A stretch of 64,000 nt of DNA. Source: an uncultured Ruminococcus sp. (GTDB taxonomy: Bacteria; Bacillota; Clostridia; Oscillospirales; Ruminococcaceae). A program made the translations under genes and the position numbers. Shown in pieces: positions 44,933 through 53,073 of the stretch; the first letter of the stretch is position 1, and each line of letters starts with the position of its first letter. Under the pieces are notes generated by a model. It searched no databases. It worked only from the letters and a program-made list of their open reading frames with translations, and had not been told where the DNA came from. The DNA is taken from contig CACWPL010000001.1 of NCBI GenBank assembly GCA_902762785.1, positions 62,001 to 126,000 on the forward strand. The letters are read 5' to 3'.

Positions 44933-45814
44933 TTATTGCTCGTCCGGCTCCTCGGTGAGCAGGCTCTCCGGCTCGCGGCGGATGCGGCGCCAGGTGGCCA
45001 GCTCCTTGGGGGTCAGCGTGCTCTCCACGACCAGCGGGACGGACTGCTGCGTCACCTTCCAATAGAGCGTGTCCGTCAGCGCGCAGTCCGGGCAGGTGCG
45101 CGGCCCGAGCAGGCCGAAATAGCCGATATTCGGGGGATAATCCCACCCGGCGGCGTGCGCGTCCTTGGCGGTGAGCAGCTCCCTGCTGCCGCAGACCTCG
45201 CAGTAATGCCAGAACTTGCGCCGCTCCATGCTCGACAGCAGGGACTGCCGTGCCTGACGGCGGTGCATCTGCTCGACGTTCTTCTCGTTCTCCTCCCGCA
45301 GCTCGGCGCGGGCGGCCTCGACGGCAGCCTCATCCGGCGGATCCATGCGCAGATGGAGCGCGCGGCCGTCGAATGTATAGATCGCATGGAAGCCCTCGGC
45401 CGGATTCGGGAACTCGATGATCTTGGCCTCGTCGTGCGCCCTTGCGGCATCCAGCGCACGGGCGGCCAGATAGCGCGACCAGAGCGCCTCGGTCGGCTGC
45501 ATCACATAGATCTCGATGACCACGCCCGGGATCCTGCGGACGGCGTCCGTCAGCGCGATGCGGCGCTTGGCGCGATAATAGGTGTGTTCCATCACCACGT
45601 CACGGCCGGCGGAGAGGTTCGCGACGGCGTCCTCCGCGATCAGCTCGTTGGCGTGGGCGAGCAGCTCGATGCCTTGGAGCGCGCCCTCGGCGTTCAGTCG
45701 CTGCTGATAATCATAGACATTGAGACGGACAGCGGTCTGTCCGGCAAAATGCCGCTCGATGAAGTGGCTCTTCCCCGTTGCCGGAGCCCCCATGATGATG
45801 CTCAGCTTTGCCAT
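44933..45814 (-). CDS. P-loop kinase-like protein with C-terminal zinc ribbon
   Basis: A 293-residue soluble protein. Residues 1-150 look like an AAA_33-type kinase: Walker A GAPATGKS (9-16), a helical lid and EFPNPAEGFHAIYTFDG (134-150). This resembles polynucleotide or zeta-toxin-like kinases, but the substrate is unknown. A helical linker (about 160-200) leads to a four-Cys ribbon with C205-x2-C208 and C241-x2-C244. I know of no named family with this order. It stands alone with its own binding site, convergent to the kinase gene. No antitoxin-like gene is adjacent. Confidence 0.65.
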   Translation of the reverse strand: MAKLSIIMGAPATGKSHFIERHFAGQTAVRLNVYDYQQRLNAEGALQGIELLAHANELIAEDAVANLSAGRDVVMEHTYYRAKRRIALTDAVRRIPGVVIEIYVMQPTEALWSRYLAARALDAARAHDEAKIIEFPNPAEGFHAIYTFDGRALHLRMDPPDEAAVEAARAELREENEKNVEQMHRRQARQSLLSSMERRKFWHYCEVCGSRELLTAKDAHAAGWDYPPNIGYFGLLGPRTCPDCALTDTLYWKVTQQSVPLVVESTLTPKELATWRRIRREPESLLTEEPDEQ

Positions 45815-45953
45815 AGTGATCCCTCCTTATGTAGCTGGAAATGTAGATATGTCGTCATTTTCAAAGTATAGACGATACGTTGCAGATCAAATGCAGACGC
45901 ACCGCGGCCCCCGTCGGGAGGACGGGGGTGGCGGTGTGATGTCGTGTTGGGAC

Positions 45954-47282
45954 TTAAAGGGTCGAGGAGATGAAGGCGTCGTAGATGCAGCGGATGGCCT
46001 GGTGCAGGTCGTGCTCGTTGACACCGACGATGACGTTCAGCTCACTGGAGCCCTGGTCGATCATCTTGACGTTGATGCGCCCGTGGGCGAGGGCGGCGAA
46101 GATGCGCGCGGCGGTACCGCGGGTCTTGCGCATGCCGCGGCCAACGACGGCCAGCAGCGCGATGTCCGGCTCGAGCTCGAGATGCTCCGGGGCAACGGCC
46201 TTGCGCAGGGCGGAGAGGAGCTGCTCCTGCTTGCCCTCGAGGGAGGCCGCGTCGGCGATCACGCTGAGCGTGTCGATGCCGGAGGGGATGTGCTCGACAT
46301 TGATGCCAAGGTCCGCGAAGACGTTCAGCACGTCACGGATGAAGCCGACCTCGCTGTTCATCATGCCCTTTTCCATGTTGATGGCGCAGAAGCCCTTCTT
46401 GCCGGCGATGCCGGTGATGGTGCGGGTGGTGGTCTCACCGGCCGCATCGCTGTCCGGGACGATCAGGGTGCCGTCGTCCTCGGGGGCGTTGGTGTTGCGG
46501 ATGTTGATCGGGATGCCGGCGGTGCGCACCGGGAAGATGGCATCCTCGTGCAGCACGGAGAAGCCCATGTAGGACAGCTCGCGCAGCTCCTTATAGGTGA
46601 TGACCGGGATCACGATCGGGTCCTCGACCACGCGGGGATCGGCGACCAGGATGCCGGAGACGTCCGTCCAGTTCTCATAAACGGCAGCATGCACCGCTCT
46701 TGCCACCAGCGAGCCGGTGACATCGGAGCCGCCGCGGGAGAAGGTGCGTACCACGCCGCTGACGCTGCGGCCGTAGAAGCCCGGGATGACGGCGTTCTGC
46801 ACGCCCTTGAGGCGGGCACGGAGGGCAGCGACGGTCTCGTGGCGCATCATGACGCCCTCGTCGCTGAAGACGATGACCTCGGCAGCGTCGATGAAGGTGT
46901 AGCCCAGGTAGGCCGAGATCACGATGCCGTTGAGGTACTCGCCGCGGCTCGCGGCATATTCGCGGCCGGCGTGGGCAAGGCTCGCCTCGATCTGCGCGAA
47001 CTGCGTCTCGAGGGAGAGGTCGAGGCCGAGCTCGGCGATGATGTCGTTATAACGCTTCTTGATCTGGGCGAACTCGGTCTTGAAATCCTCACCGAGCGAG
47101 GCCTTCTCGTAGCATGCATAGAGCATGTCGGTGACCTTGATGTCGTCCTTGAAGCGCTTGCCGGGGGCGGAGGGGACGACATAGCGTCTGTCCTCGTCGC
47201 TCTTGATGATGGCGGCTGCCTTCTTGATCTGTCCTGCGTCGGCCAGGCTGCTCCCGCCGAACTTGACTACCTTGATCCCCAT
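45954..47282 (-). CDS. lysC: Aspartokinase
   Basis: Phosphorylates aspartate, the first step to lysine, threonine and methionine. The 442-residue chain has KFGGSSLAD (7-15), FSRGGSDVTGSLVA near 195, and two ACT-type domains from about 310 for feedback control (NMEKGMMNSEVGFIRDVL and LAVVGRGMRKTRG, partial). It is the monofunctional, single-chain type found in Clostridia. The leader is only about 75 bases, too short for a lysine riboswitch, so control is probably by feedback. metY, also in the aspartate family, is 6 kb away in another unit. Confidence 0.95.
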   Translation of the reverse strand: MGIKVVKFGGSSLADAGQIKKAAAIIKSDEDRRYVVPSAPGKRFKDDIKVTDMLYACYEKASLGEDFKTEFAQIKKRYNDIIAELGLDLSLETQFAQIEASLAHAGREYAASRGEYLNGIVISAYLGYTFIDAAEVIVFSDEGVMMRHETVAALRARLKGVQNAVIPGFYGRSVSGVVRTFSRGGSDVTGSLVARAVHAAVYENWTDVSGILVADPRVVEDPIVIPVITYKELRELSYMGFSVLHEDAIFPVRTAGIPINIRNTNAPEDDGTLIVPDSDAAGETTTRTITGIAGKKGFCAINMEKGMMNSEVGFIRDVLNVFADLGINVEHIPSGIDTLSVIADAASLEGKQEQLLSALRKAVAPEHLELEPDIALLAVVGRGMRKTRGTAARIFAALAHGRINVKMIDQGSSELNVIVGVNEHDLHQAIRCIYDAFISSTL

Positions 47283-47364
47283 GGGTGGATCCTCCTTATC
47301 TCTTCGTATCTGCCGCAGACAGCCGGGCGGCGTCTGTCCTGTCAGACCGTTACTATTTTATTCT

Positions 47365-47393
47365 ATTATATTCCATTTGTCCTCAAAAATCAA
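47365..47393 (-). promoter_or_regulatory. Sigma-A promoter of aspartokinase
   Basis: TTGATT (47388-47393) and TATAAT (47365-47370) on the minus strand, 17-bp spacer. Confidence 0.75.
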
Positions 47394-47683
47394 TGGGAAT
47401 CACACACAAACTTTCCGGCACCGTTTCCCGTTCTTTTGGTGAATACGACTGTACATGTGGGGCGTACATTTTTTGAGGGACGACCGTGCCCCCTCCGCAG
47501 GATCTAACCTAGATCTAACATTCCCTTGCCCTGCATTTCATATTGGTTTGGTATGATGAGAGAGGCGGGTAGTTTCGGCCTTTTTCGCGCAGAACTTCCA
47601 TCTTATTTTAAGCTACCCGTGCTATAGTAGAGCTAGAAAAGAGCCCTCCGCGCGAACGGATGGCAAAGAAAGGCGGTAACGAT
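47394..47683. promoter_or_regulatory. Leader/promoter region between lysC and the Na/Pi gene
   Basis: Contains a tandem GATCTAACCTA/GATCTAAC repeat near 47501-47520, an extended -10 (TGG-TATGAT, 47549-47557), a hairpin formed by CGGGTAG (47566-47572) and CTACCCG (47613-47619), and a second extended -10 (TGC-TATAGT, 47620-47628). The layout suggests two promoters with a stem-loop in the longer leader. No gene seen. Confidence 0.5.
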
Positions 47684-49486
47684 ATGACAGTCAAAGAGAT
47701 CGTACTCGCCATCATCATGGTCATCGGCGGCCTGGCCTTCTTCCTTTACGGGATGAGCGTCATGTCCTCGGGACTGGAAAAGATGGCAGGCGGCAAGATG
47801 GAGCAGGCGCTCAAAAAGCTGACCTCGAACTGGTTCTTCAGCCTCCTCCTCGGCACCGGCATCACGATCGTGCTGCAATCCTCCTCGTCCCTGACGGTCA
47901 TGCTGGTCGGACTGGTCAACTGCGGGGTCATGGAGGTCAGTCAGACGGTCGTGGTCATCATCGGCGCGAACATCGGCAAGACCTTCACCACCTGGCTCCT
48001 ATGTCTCATGGGCGTCAACGCGGAGGGCCCCCTGTGGCTCTCGCTCCTCAACCCGAAGTATTTCTCCCTCATCTTCGCGCTGGTCGGCGCGGTGCTGATG
48101 ATGGCGAAAAGCACGGGATCGAGCCGAAAGAAGGACATCGGCAGCATCCTCGTGGGCTTCGCGGTCCTCATGTACGGCATGGTGCTGATGCAGGACGCGG
48201 TCGAGCCCCTCAAGGACTCCCCCGATTTCCAGCAGCTCCTGACCAAGTTCAATAACCCCCTGCTCGGCGTGCTCGTCGGCACGGTCGTGACGGGCGTCAT
48301 CCAGAGCTCGGCGGCCTCCATCGGCATCCTCCAGACCCTCGCCCAGCAGACCCAGACCATCACCTTCGGCATGGCCATCCCGATCATCATGGGCCAGAAC
48401 ATCGGTACCTGCGTGACCGCGCTGATCTCGTCCATCGGCGTCAACCGCAATGCCAAGAAGGTCGGCATCATCCACATCGCCTTCAACATCATCGGCACCG
48501 TCATCTTCCTGACGGTCTACGAGATCCTTGATGCCACCGTGGGCTTCTTCTTCTCGGATATGGTCATCAATTCCGTGGGCATCGCCATCGTCCACACGGT
48601 CTTCAACATCCTCACGACCCTGCTCCTGCTGCCCTTCTCCAAGCAGCTCGAGGGCATCGCGAACCTCATCCTCCCCGACAAGGGGGAGAAGGAGGGCACG
48701 GCCAAGGCCAAAAAGCAGCAGCACACCCTCCTCGACCGCCGCTTGCTGACCACGCCGTCCGTGGCCGTCTCCGAGTGTGAGGAGGCCTCGCGCCGCATGG
48801 CCAAGCTCGCCAAGGAGACCGTGCTCATGGCCATCTCCCTGCTGACCCACTACGACGAGCCGACCAAGGACAAGGTCCTCGAATACGAGGACAAGCTCGA
48901 CAACTACGAGGACCGCATCGGCTCCACCCTCGTCCAGCTCACCGCCCAGGCGCTCTCGGAGCGCGACAGCCAGATCTCGTCCCGTGTGCTGCGCGCGATC
49001 AGTGACTTTGAACGCCTCGGCGACCACGCCGTCAACATCGTCCACAGCGCCATAGAGATCCAGGAGAACGACCTCCACTTCTCCGAGAGCTCGCAGGAGG
49101 AGATGGCCGTGCTGACGAGCGCCATCGAGGAGATCCTCAATAAGATGCTCGATGTCTACAGCTCGCTGAACGAGGCCGATGCCGCGAATGTCGAGCCGCT
49201 CGAGCAGGTGATCGACGTGCTCACGGACGAGATCAAGGCGAACCACATCCGCCGCCTCCAGAAGGGCATCTGCTCGATCGAGACGGGCATCGTCCTCACG
49301 GACATCCTCAACGACTTCGAGCGCGTCTCCGACCACTGCTCCAACATCGCCGTCTCCGTCATCGAGACGACCCACAGCATGTTCGAGACCCACAGCTACC
49401 TCAACAAGGTCAAGTTCGGCAACAAGCACTTCAACGACAGCTTCGAGGCGTTCTCGGAAAAGTACAAGCTCCCCACCACAACGTGA
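47684..49486 (+). CDS. Na+/phosphate cotransporter with PhoU-like tail (NptA-type)
   Basis: A 600-residue membrane transporter. Two inverted membrane repeats each contain a QSSS-type motif: TIVLQSSSSLTVMLVGLV (near 65) and VIQSSAASIGILQTL (near 210), with GANIGKTFTTWL and GQNIGTCVTAL after them, the phosphate-site signatures. The last 220 residues are cytosolic helices of the PhoU type (ERDSQISSRVLRAISDFERLG partial, and ILNDFERVSDHCSNIA). The ATG at 47684 follows AAAGGCGG; an in-frame ATG at 47660 has no site. It ends in the first copy of a 34-bp terminator. Confidence 0.93.
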   Translation: MTVKEIVLAIIMVIGGLAFFLYGMSVMSSGLEKMAGGKMEQALKKLTSNWFFSLLLGTGITIVLQSSSSLTVMLVGLVNCGVMEVSQTVVVIIGANIGKTFTTWLLCLMGVNAEGPLWLSLLNPKYFSLIFALVGAVLMMAKSTGSSRKKDIGSILVGFAVLMYGMVLMQDAVEPLKDSPDFQQLLTKFNNPLLGVLVGTVVTGVIQSSAASIGILQTLAQQTQTITFGMAIPIIMGQNIGTCVTALISSIGVNRNAKKVGIIHIAFNIIGTVIFLTVYEILDATVGFFFSDMVINSVGIAIVHTVFNILTTLLLLPFSKQLEGIANLILPDKGEKEGTAKAKKQQHTLLDRRLLTTPSVAVSECEEASRRMAKLAKETVLMAISLLTHYDEPTKDKVLEYEDKLDNYEDRIGSTLVQLTAQALSERDSQISSRVLRAISDFERLGDHAVNIVHSAIEIQENDLHFSESSQEEMAVLTSAIEEILNKMLDVYSSLNEADAANVEPLEQVIDVLTDEIKANHIRRLQKGICSIETGIVLTDILNDFERVSDHCSNIAVSVIETTHSMFETHSYLNKVKFGNKHFNDSFEAFSEKYKLPTTT

Positions 49487-49505
49487 TCCTAGGCGATCGA
49501 GCGAG

Positions 49506-49539
49506 CGCGCCGCCCTTATGAGAGGGCGGCGCGTGCTTT
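49506..49539 (+). repeat. 34-bp terminator repeat, copy 1
   Basis: A 10-bp-plus palindrome (CGCGCCGCCCTT/AGGGCGGCGCG) ending TGCTTT. It is the natural terminator of the Na/Pi gene. An identical copy lies at 50718-50751 on the other side of the acyltransferase gene. Confidence 0.9.
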
Positions 49540-49560
49540 CATAGTATGTGATACGGGCGG

Positions 49561-50610
49561 TCAGATGCTCTTCTTCGCCGGTGTCGGGAGGATCCCCAGG
49601 GATATGCGATAAAGCCAGATTCGCCGCAGGATGAGGCGGCACAGATGGTAGATGACCTCAAAGAGCAAGCAGGCGATGAGCATGAAGATGAGGCTCTTGA
49701 TCGGTGCAGGGAGCGTGAGGGAAGAGAGGAAGGTAAGTAGCTTCAGGAAAAACATATGGATCAGGTAGCTGTCCAGCGAGAATGTCCCCCTGTCTGCGAG
49801 CGGTACCCTGCAAGGAAGACGCTCCAGCAGGTCGGCGACAGAGAAGATCGCAATGATCCCCAGGCAGCTCCCGAGCTGGTAGAGGACTGCTTTCCCGATC
49901 ATGGCCGGGGCGATCGTGTAGACGGAGTAGAACAGATCCTCGGGATACTGGTATCCGAACGCGAGCTTTGAGAGGAGCACCAGCAGGGGGAATGCCAGGT
50001 ATCTCACATAGCGTGTTCTCGGGACGATGCGCTCCGCGCGGTCCTTCCATGCATAGCCTAGGATCATGAAGGGGAAGAGCCACCGGATCTTGTAAAAAGC
50101 AAAGAGCGTATCCAGATCGAGCAGATAGACCAGAAGATAGCACACGAGCGATATGGGGTAGATGGAGATATGGGTCCATTTTGCGACTTGACTGCATCCG
50201 ATCAGCAGCAGGGTCGAGAAGAACAGCTCGATCAGGAACCACGCGCTCCGTGCATACAGGAAGATCGCCTTGGCTTCGGTGAGGACAGCAGCGATAGACA
50301 GTGCATGCGTATCGCACCATAGGAGTACGATGTTCATGCACAATGCGAGAGAAGACCATAGAAGATAGGGCAGCACGAGGCGGAACGTTTTTTTTCGAAT
50401 CAACTCCGTGGCAGGGTATTTTTGAATCTCGGAAACAAAAAAATAGCCGCTGACGAAGAAAAACACTGGCATATGACTGATGTTGACGATAAACGACATC
50501 GCCTGATCAAAACGGCTCTCTGAATAAACGAGGACATGGCCATAGATGACCAGTACCGCGGCAAGATACTTGACGATGTCGAGCAAGATACTTCTGTTTT
50601 GCTTGATCAT
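49561..50610 (-). CDS. Membrane-bound acyltransferase (acyltransferase_3 family)
   Basis: A 349-residue protein with about ten membrane helices. It begins RSILLDIVKYLAAVLVIYGH, the start signature of acyltransferase family 3 (NodX/OafA/WecH/fucose 4-O-acetylase type) with the catalytic His at the end of that phrase, and has HMPVFFFVSGYFF in the second helix. Such enzymes O-acetylate surface sugars. Base composition is visibly less GC-rich and codon use less biased than in neighbours, which suggests recent transfer. Two identical 34-bp terminators flank it. GGAGC lies upstream of the ATG and a perfect consensus promoter at 50677-50705. Confidence 0.88.
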   Translation of the reverse strand: MIKQNRSILLDIVKYLAAVLVIYGHVLVYSESRFDQAMSFIVNISHMPVFFFVSGYFFVSEIQKYPATELIRKKTFRLVLPYLLWSSLALCMNIVLLWCDTHALSIAAVLTEAKAIFLYARSAWFLIELFFSTLLLIGCSQVAKWTHISIYPISLVCYLLVYLLDLDTLFAFYKIRWLFPFMILGYAWKDRAERIVPRTRYVRYLAFPLLVLLSKLAFGYQYPEDLFYSVYTIAPAMIGKAVLYQLGSCLGIIAIFSVADLLERLPCRVPLADRGTFSLDSYLIHMFFLKLLTFLSSLTLPAPIKSLIFMLIACLLFEVIYHLCRLILRRIWLYRISLGILPTPAKKSI

Positions 50611-50676
50611 AGAGGCTCCTTTGGAAATACGATGGGATATGCAGTATGTGACGGATCACGTTCTCTTTTCGCTATC

Positions 50677-50705
50677 ATTATAGCATAATGCCGGTATCAT
50701 GTCAA
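50677..50705 (-). promoter_or_regulatory. Perfect consensus promoter of the acyltransferase gene
   Basis: TTGACA (50700-50705), 17-bp spacer and TATAAT (50677-50682) on the minus strand, with an extended -10 TGC. It lies inside the segment bounded by the two 34-bp repeats. Confidence 0.9.
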
Positions 50706-50717
50706 CAGAGATGCCTT

Positions 50718-50751
50718 CGCGCCGCCCTTATGAGAGGGCGGCGCGTGCTTT
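50718..50751 (+). repeat. 34-bp terminator repeat, copy 2
   Basis: Identical to 49506-49539 over 34 bp, then followed by TTTTT. It ends next to gpr. No plus-strand gene lies just upstream of it, so as a terminator it is out of place unless the segment in between was inserted. Confidence 0.9.
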
Positions 50752-50752
50752 T

Positions 50753-51601
50753 TTACAGCGTCACGACGTCCTCATACCGGAGCTGCGGGTGGAGCGCCAG
50801 GTCGATGCCGCAGGCGAGGAGCCGCGCGGCCTGGTCGATGAGACGGTCGATGTCGCGCGTCGTGACCATCATGTCCTGCCGCGGCGGGGACGGCGTCCGG
50901 CCGGTCAGGTCCTCCGTGAGCGTGCGCACGCCGATCACCGTCGGCACGCCCGCCGCGATCACCGGGACGCCCAGCGTCGCCGCGTCCAGTGCCGCACGAT
51001 GGTTCGCGACACCGCTCCCCGGCGCGATCCCCGCGTCACTGAGCTGGACGGTCGTCCCCAAGCGCTCGAGCGCCGTACACGCCAGTGCGTCCACCGCGAT
51101 CACCGCCGCCGGACGGATCCTGTCCGCCACAGCACCCACCAGCTCCGCCGACTCGATCCCCGTCTGCCCCAGCACACCGCCCGCCAGCACAGCCACCGGC
51201 CGCAGCGTCCGCAAAAACGGCTCGTCCTCGTCCGTCAGCGCGTCCCGCAGATGGCGCGTGGCCAGCACATGCGACGCCGTGCGCGGGCCAAGGGCGTCCG
51301 GCGTGATCGCCGTGTTCCCCAGTCCCGCCACCAGCACGAGCCCCTCCGGCGGCAGCAGCGCGGCGATCTCGTCCGCCAGCTCCCGCGCCATGGCCTCGTG
51401 GTCGTCCGGGAACTGCGCGAGCGGGGCGCTCTCGAGCGTGATATAACGCCCGCGGCCCCGCCCGAGGGGGCGTCCGGCGTCGTCATCCTCGATGACGATC
51501 TCGGTCGTGCGGAACAGCTTGCCGCGGCGGTGCTCCGTGATCCCGCGGCGCGTCCTGACAGAGGCGAGGCTCTCCAGGGCAAGGTCGGTGCGACAGTCCA
51601 T
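50753..51601 (-). CDS. gpr: Germination protease Gpr
   Basis: An aspartate-like endopeptidase that degrades small acid-soluble spore proteins at germination. The 282-residue protein shows the family core: RTDLALES at the start, ALLPPEGLVLVAGLGNTAIT, PDALGPRTASHVLATRH (Asp of the active pair), AVIAVDALA (second Asp) and GTTVQLSDAGIAPGSGVAN (partial). AAAGGAG lies before ATG 51601; the longer in-frame ATG at 51679 lacks one. It implies that the organism or a recent ancestor makes endospores. It is often followed by spoIIP in Clostridia; here the neighbour is the inserted acyltransferase. Confidence 0.93.
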   Translation of the reverse strand: MDCRTDLALESLASVRTRRGITEHRRGKLFRTTEIVIEDDDAGRPLGRGRGRYITLESAPLAQFPDDHEAMARELADEIAALLPPEGLVLVAGLGNTAITPDALGPRTASHVLATRHLRDALTDEDEPFLRTLRPVAVLAGGVLGQTGIESAELVGAVADRIRPAAVIAVDALACTALERLGTTVQLSDAGIAPGSGVANHRAALDAATLGVPVIAAGVPTVIGVRTLTEDLTGRTPSPPRQDMMVTTRDIDRLIDQAARLLACGIDLALHPQLRYEDVVTL

Positions 51602-51697
51602 GGCGGCTCCTTTCTGGGTCGGCGAAAACGGCGTATCTTTGTATGTTTTGCCGAAAATGTGGAAAGTATTTCGGCGCAAGTTTTGTGATATTATCGC

Positions 51698-51726
51698 TTG
51701 CGATCTTGGACATTCTGTGTTATAAT
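51698..51726 (+). promoter_or_regulatory. Sigma-A promoter of rpsT
   Basis: TTGCGA (51698-51703) and TATAAT (51721-51726), 17-bp spacer. The leader to the rpsT ATG is about 135 bases and has two hairpins (GGACG/CGTCC near 51760 and CCGGC/GCCGG near 51823), which may serve autoregulation by S20. Confidence 0.75.
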
Positions 51727-51868
51727 ATTAGTTGGGTATAGTAACGGCATACTATGCGTGGACGACCGTATCGTCCGAGCGCGGCAACGTGTCTCGCTGC
51801 GTTCTTATTTTATGCCGTACCGGCGGCACGTCTGCCGGAACATAGAGAAAAAAGGAGGTGCGAACGAA

Positions 51869-52123
51869 ATGCCGAACATCAAGTCCGCAAAGAAGCGTGT
51901 CAAGGTAAACAAGACCAAGGCGATCGCCAATAAGGCTAGAAAGTCCAATCTCAAGACCATGATCAAGAAGGCTGAGCTGGCTGCTGCCAACAATGCTCCC
52001 GAGAAGGAGACTGCCGTAAAGACTGCCATCAAGCGCGTTGACCAGGCCTGTGCCAAGAACCTGCTGCACAAGAACAATGCAGCTAGAAAGAAGGCCCATC
52101 TGGCAAAGCTGCTCAATGACTGA
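51869..52123 (+). CDS. rpsT: 30S ribosomal protein S20
   Basis: An 84-residue, basic, three-helix protein that binds 16S rRNA early in 30S assembly. The sequence MPNIKSAKKRVKVNKTKAIA and the end KNNAARKKAHLAKLLND are typical. A strong AAAGGAGGTG precedes the ATG at 51869. Lys/Arg codon choice differs from neighbours (AAG, AAC, GCT), as in highly expressed genes. It is divergent from gpr, a common arrangement in Clostridia. Confidence 0.97.
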   Translation: MPNIKSAKKRVKVNKTKAIANKARKSNLKTMIKKAELAAANNAPEKETAVKTAIKRVDQACAKNLLHKNNAARKKAHLAKLLND

Positions 52124-52150
52124 TCCCAAGATCATCACTTGAAAGCATAC

Positions 52151-52190
52151 AGAGCCCCGCTCCCATCTCACAGGAGCGGGGCTCTTTTCT
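52151..52190. terminator. Bidirectional terminator between rpsT and the DUF378 gene
   Basis: A 13-bp stem (52151-52163 with 52173-52185) followed by UUUUCUUU on the plus strand. Confidence 0.9.
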
Positions 52191-52193
52191 TTG

Positions 52194-52424
52194 TTAGCCG
52201 ATCGAGCGCACCGGCGCCTCGCGGTCATCCAGACGGAAGATCAGGGTCAGACACCATACCGCCGCAGCCGCCACCAGGATATACACCGCCCGGCTCAGGA
52301 ACGAATCCGCGCCGCCGAACAGCCATGCCACCAGGTCAAAGCGGAAGAGCCCCACCAGGCCCCAGTTGAGGCCGCCGATGCACAGCAGCGAGAGGCACAG
52401 CTTATCCCAGAAACTGTGATCCAT
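52194..52424 (-). CDS. DUF378 family small membrane protein (YuzA-like)
   Basis: A 76-residue protein with two membrane helices (about 9-29 and 44-64). LCIGGLNWGLVGLFRFDLVAWLFG (partial: IGGLNWGLVGLFRFDLVAWL) is the DUF378 signature. Function is unknown. AAGGAGG before ATG 52424 sets the start; a longer in-frame reading upstream is not supported. Confidence 0.9.
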   Translation of the reverse strand: MDHSFWDKLCLSLLCIGGLNWGLVGLFRFDLVAWLFGGADSFLSRAVYILVAAAAVWCLTLIFRLDDREAPVRSIG

Positions 52425-52626
52425 CCTATCCACCTCCTTCTGCGAGCCTACCAGCGGCTCGCAGCCGGCAGCATGGCTCACGCTCGTAGTATGCGCGGTG
52501 CGGCGGTCTTTATGCATGTGTTTTTGAAGCCTGATCGAACGTCGCCGCGCGCGTGCGCATCTTGTGGCGTAAGCGAAAAGAAGATGCGCGCCGCCCGAGA
52601 TCAACAGGAGAAAGGAGCAGAAAGCG
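52425..52626. other. Intergenic stretch upstream of the DUF378 gene
   Basis: No gene is seen. It contains the DUF378 binding site and a degenerate relative of the neighbouring repeat unit may lie near 52460-52510 (TCGTAGTATGCG resembles the CCGTACTATG part of the repeat). Confidence 0.3.
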
Positions 52627-52740
52627 GGCGGCGTGACAGTCGAACAGCGGCGAGCGAAGTGCCGCATGCATCCGTACTATGGTCGCCTGGGAATGCTGAT
52701 CATAATGGCAGGAGATATTTCCAGTTCTCCCATCCCATTT
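52627..52740 (+). repeat. Tandem repeat unit 1 (about 114 bp)
   Basis: Begins GGCGGCGTGACAGTCGA and ends TCTCCCATCCCATTT. It contains the inner parts CCGTACTATG, AATGCTGATCATAATGGC and GGAGATATTTCCAGTTCTCC-type sequence, all repeated in the second unit 149 bp downstream. Confidence 0.85.
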
Positions 52741-52775
52741 ATTCTTTTTTTGGCACGAGGATAGGAAAAGACCGC

Positions 52776-52890
52776 GGCGGCGTGACAGTCGACCCTGCGG
52801 CGAGCAGAGTGCCGCATGCCTCCGTACTATGTATATCCGGAAATGCTGATCATAATGGCGGGAGATATTTCCAGTTCTCCTATCCCATTT
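52776..52890 (+). repeat. Tandem repeat unit 2 (about 115 bp)
   Basis: Second copy, about 85-90% identical by eye, ending 62 bp before the metY -35 box. On the minus strand both units are open in the same frame (52510-52923), but that frame has no clear ribosome binding site, so I treat it as noncoding. Confidence 0.85.
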
Positions 52891-52952
52891 GTACCGCTTT
52901 TGGCATGTTTGATAAGCGAACAAAAGTTCTCTATCAACATGCCCAAAGCGGC

Positions 52953-52981
52953 TTGCTTTTTTGTAGGAGATATGGTATAAT
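52953..52981 (+). promoter_or_regulatory. Sigma-A promoter of metY
   Basis: TTGCTT (52953-52958) and TATAAT (52976-52981), 17-bp spacer. The leader is about 85 bases and lacks a SAM riboswitch. Confidence 0.85.
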
Positions 52982-53073
52982 AAGAAATGAGCCGTCCTGT
53001 TCTAGATCTGCCCTATCATGGTCATTGGACAGACGGCACGATCGCAAGTTATCAGGAAAGGAAGTTTTCACCA

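Noticed and set aside
47283..47358. Lysine riboswitch before aspartokinase
   Set aside because: The leader is about 75 bases, shorter than the roughly 175-base lysine aptamer, and has no matching motifs.
52627..52890. CRISPR array
   Set aside because: Only two units, each about 115 bp, with no 30-40 bp spacers and no cas gene nearby.
52510..52923. A 137-residue repeat protein on the minus strand
   Set aside because: The open frame results from the tandem DNA repeat. It has no good ribosome binding site or recognisable domain, and it would be antisense to the metY leader region.
52982..53073. SAM or other methionine-related riboswitch before metY
   Set aside because: The leader is about 85 bases, has no kink-turn or SAM-I core motifs and no terminator hairpin.
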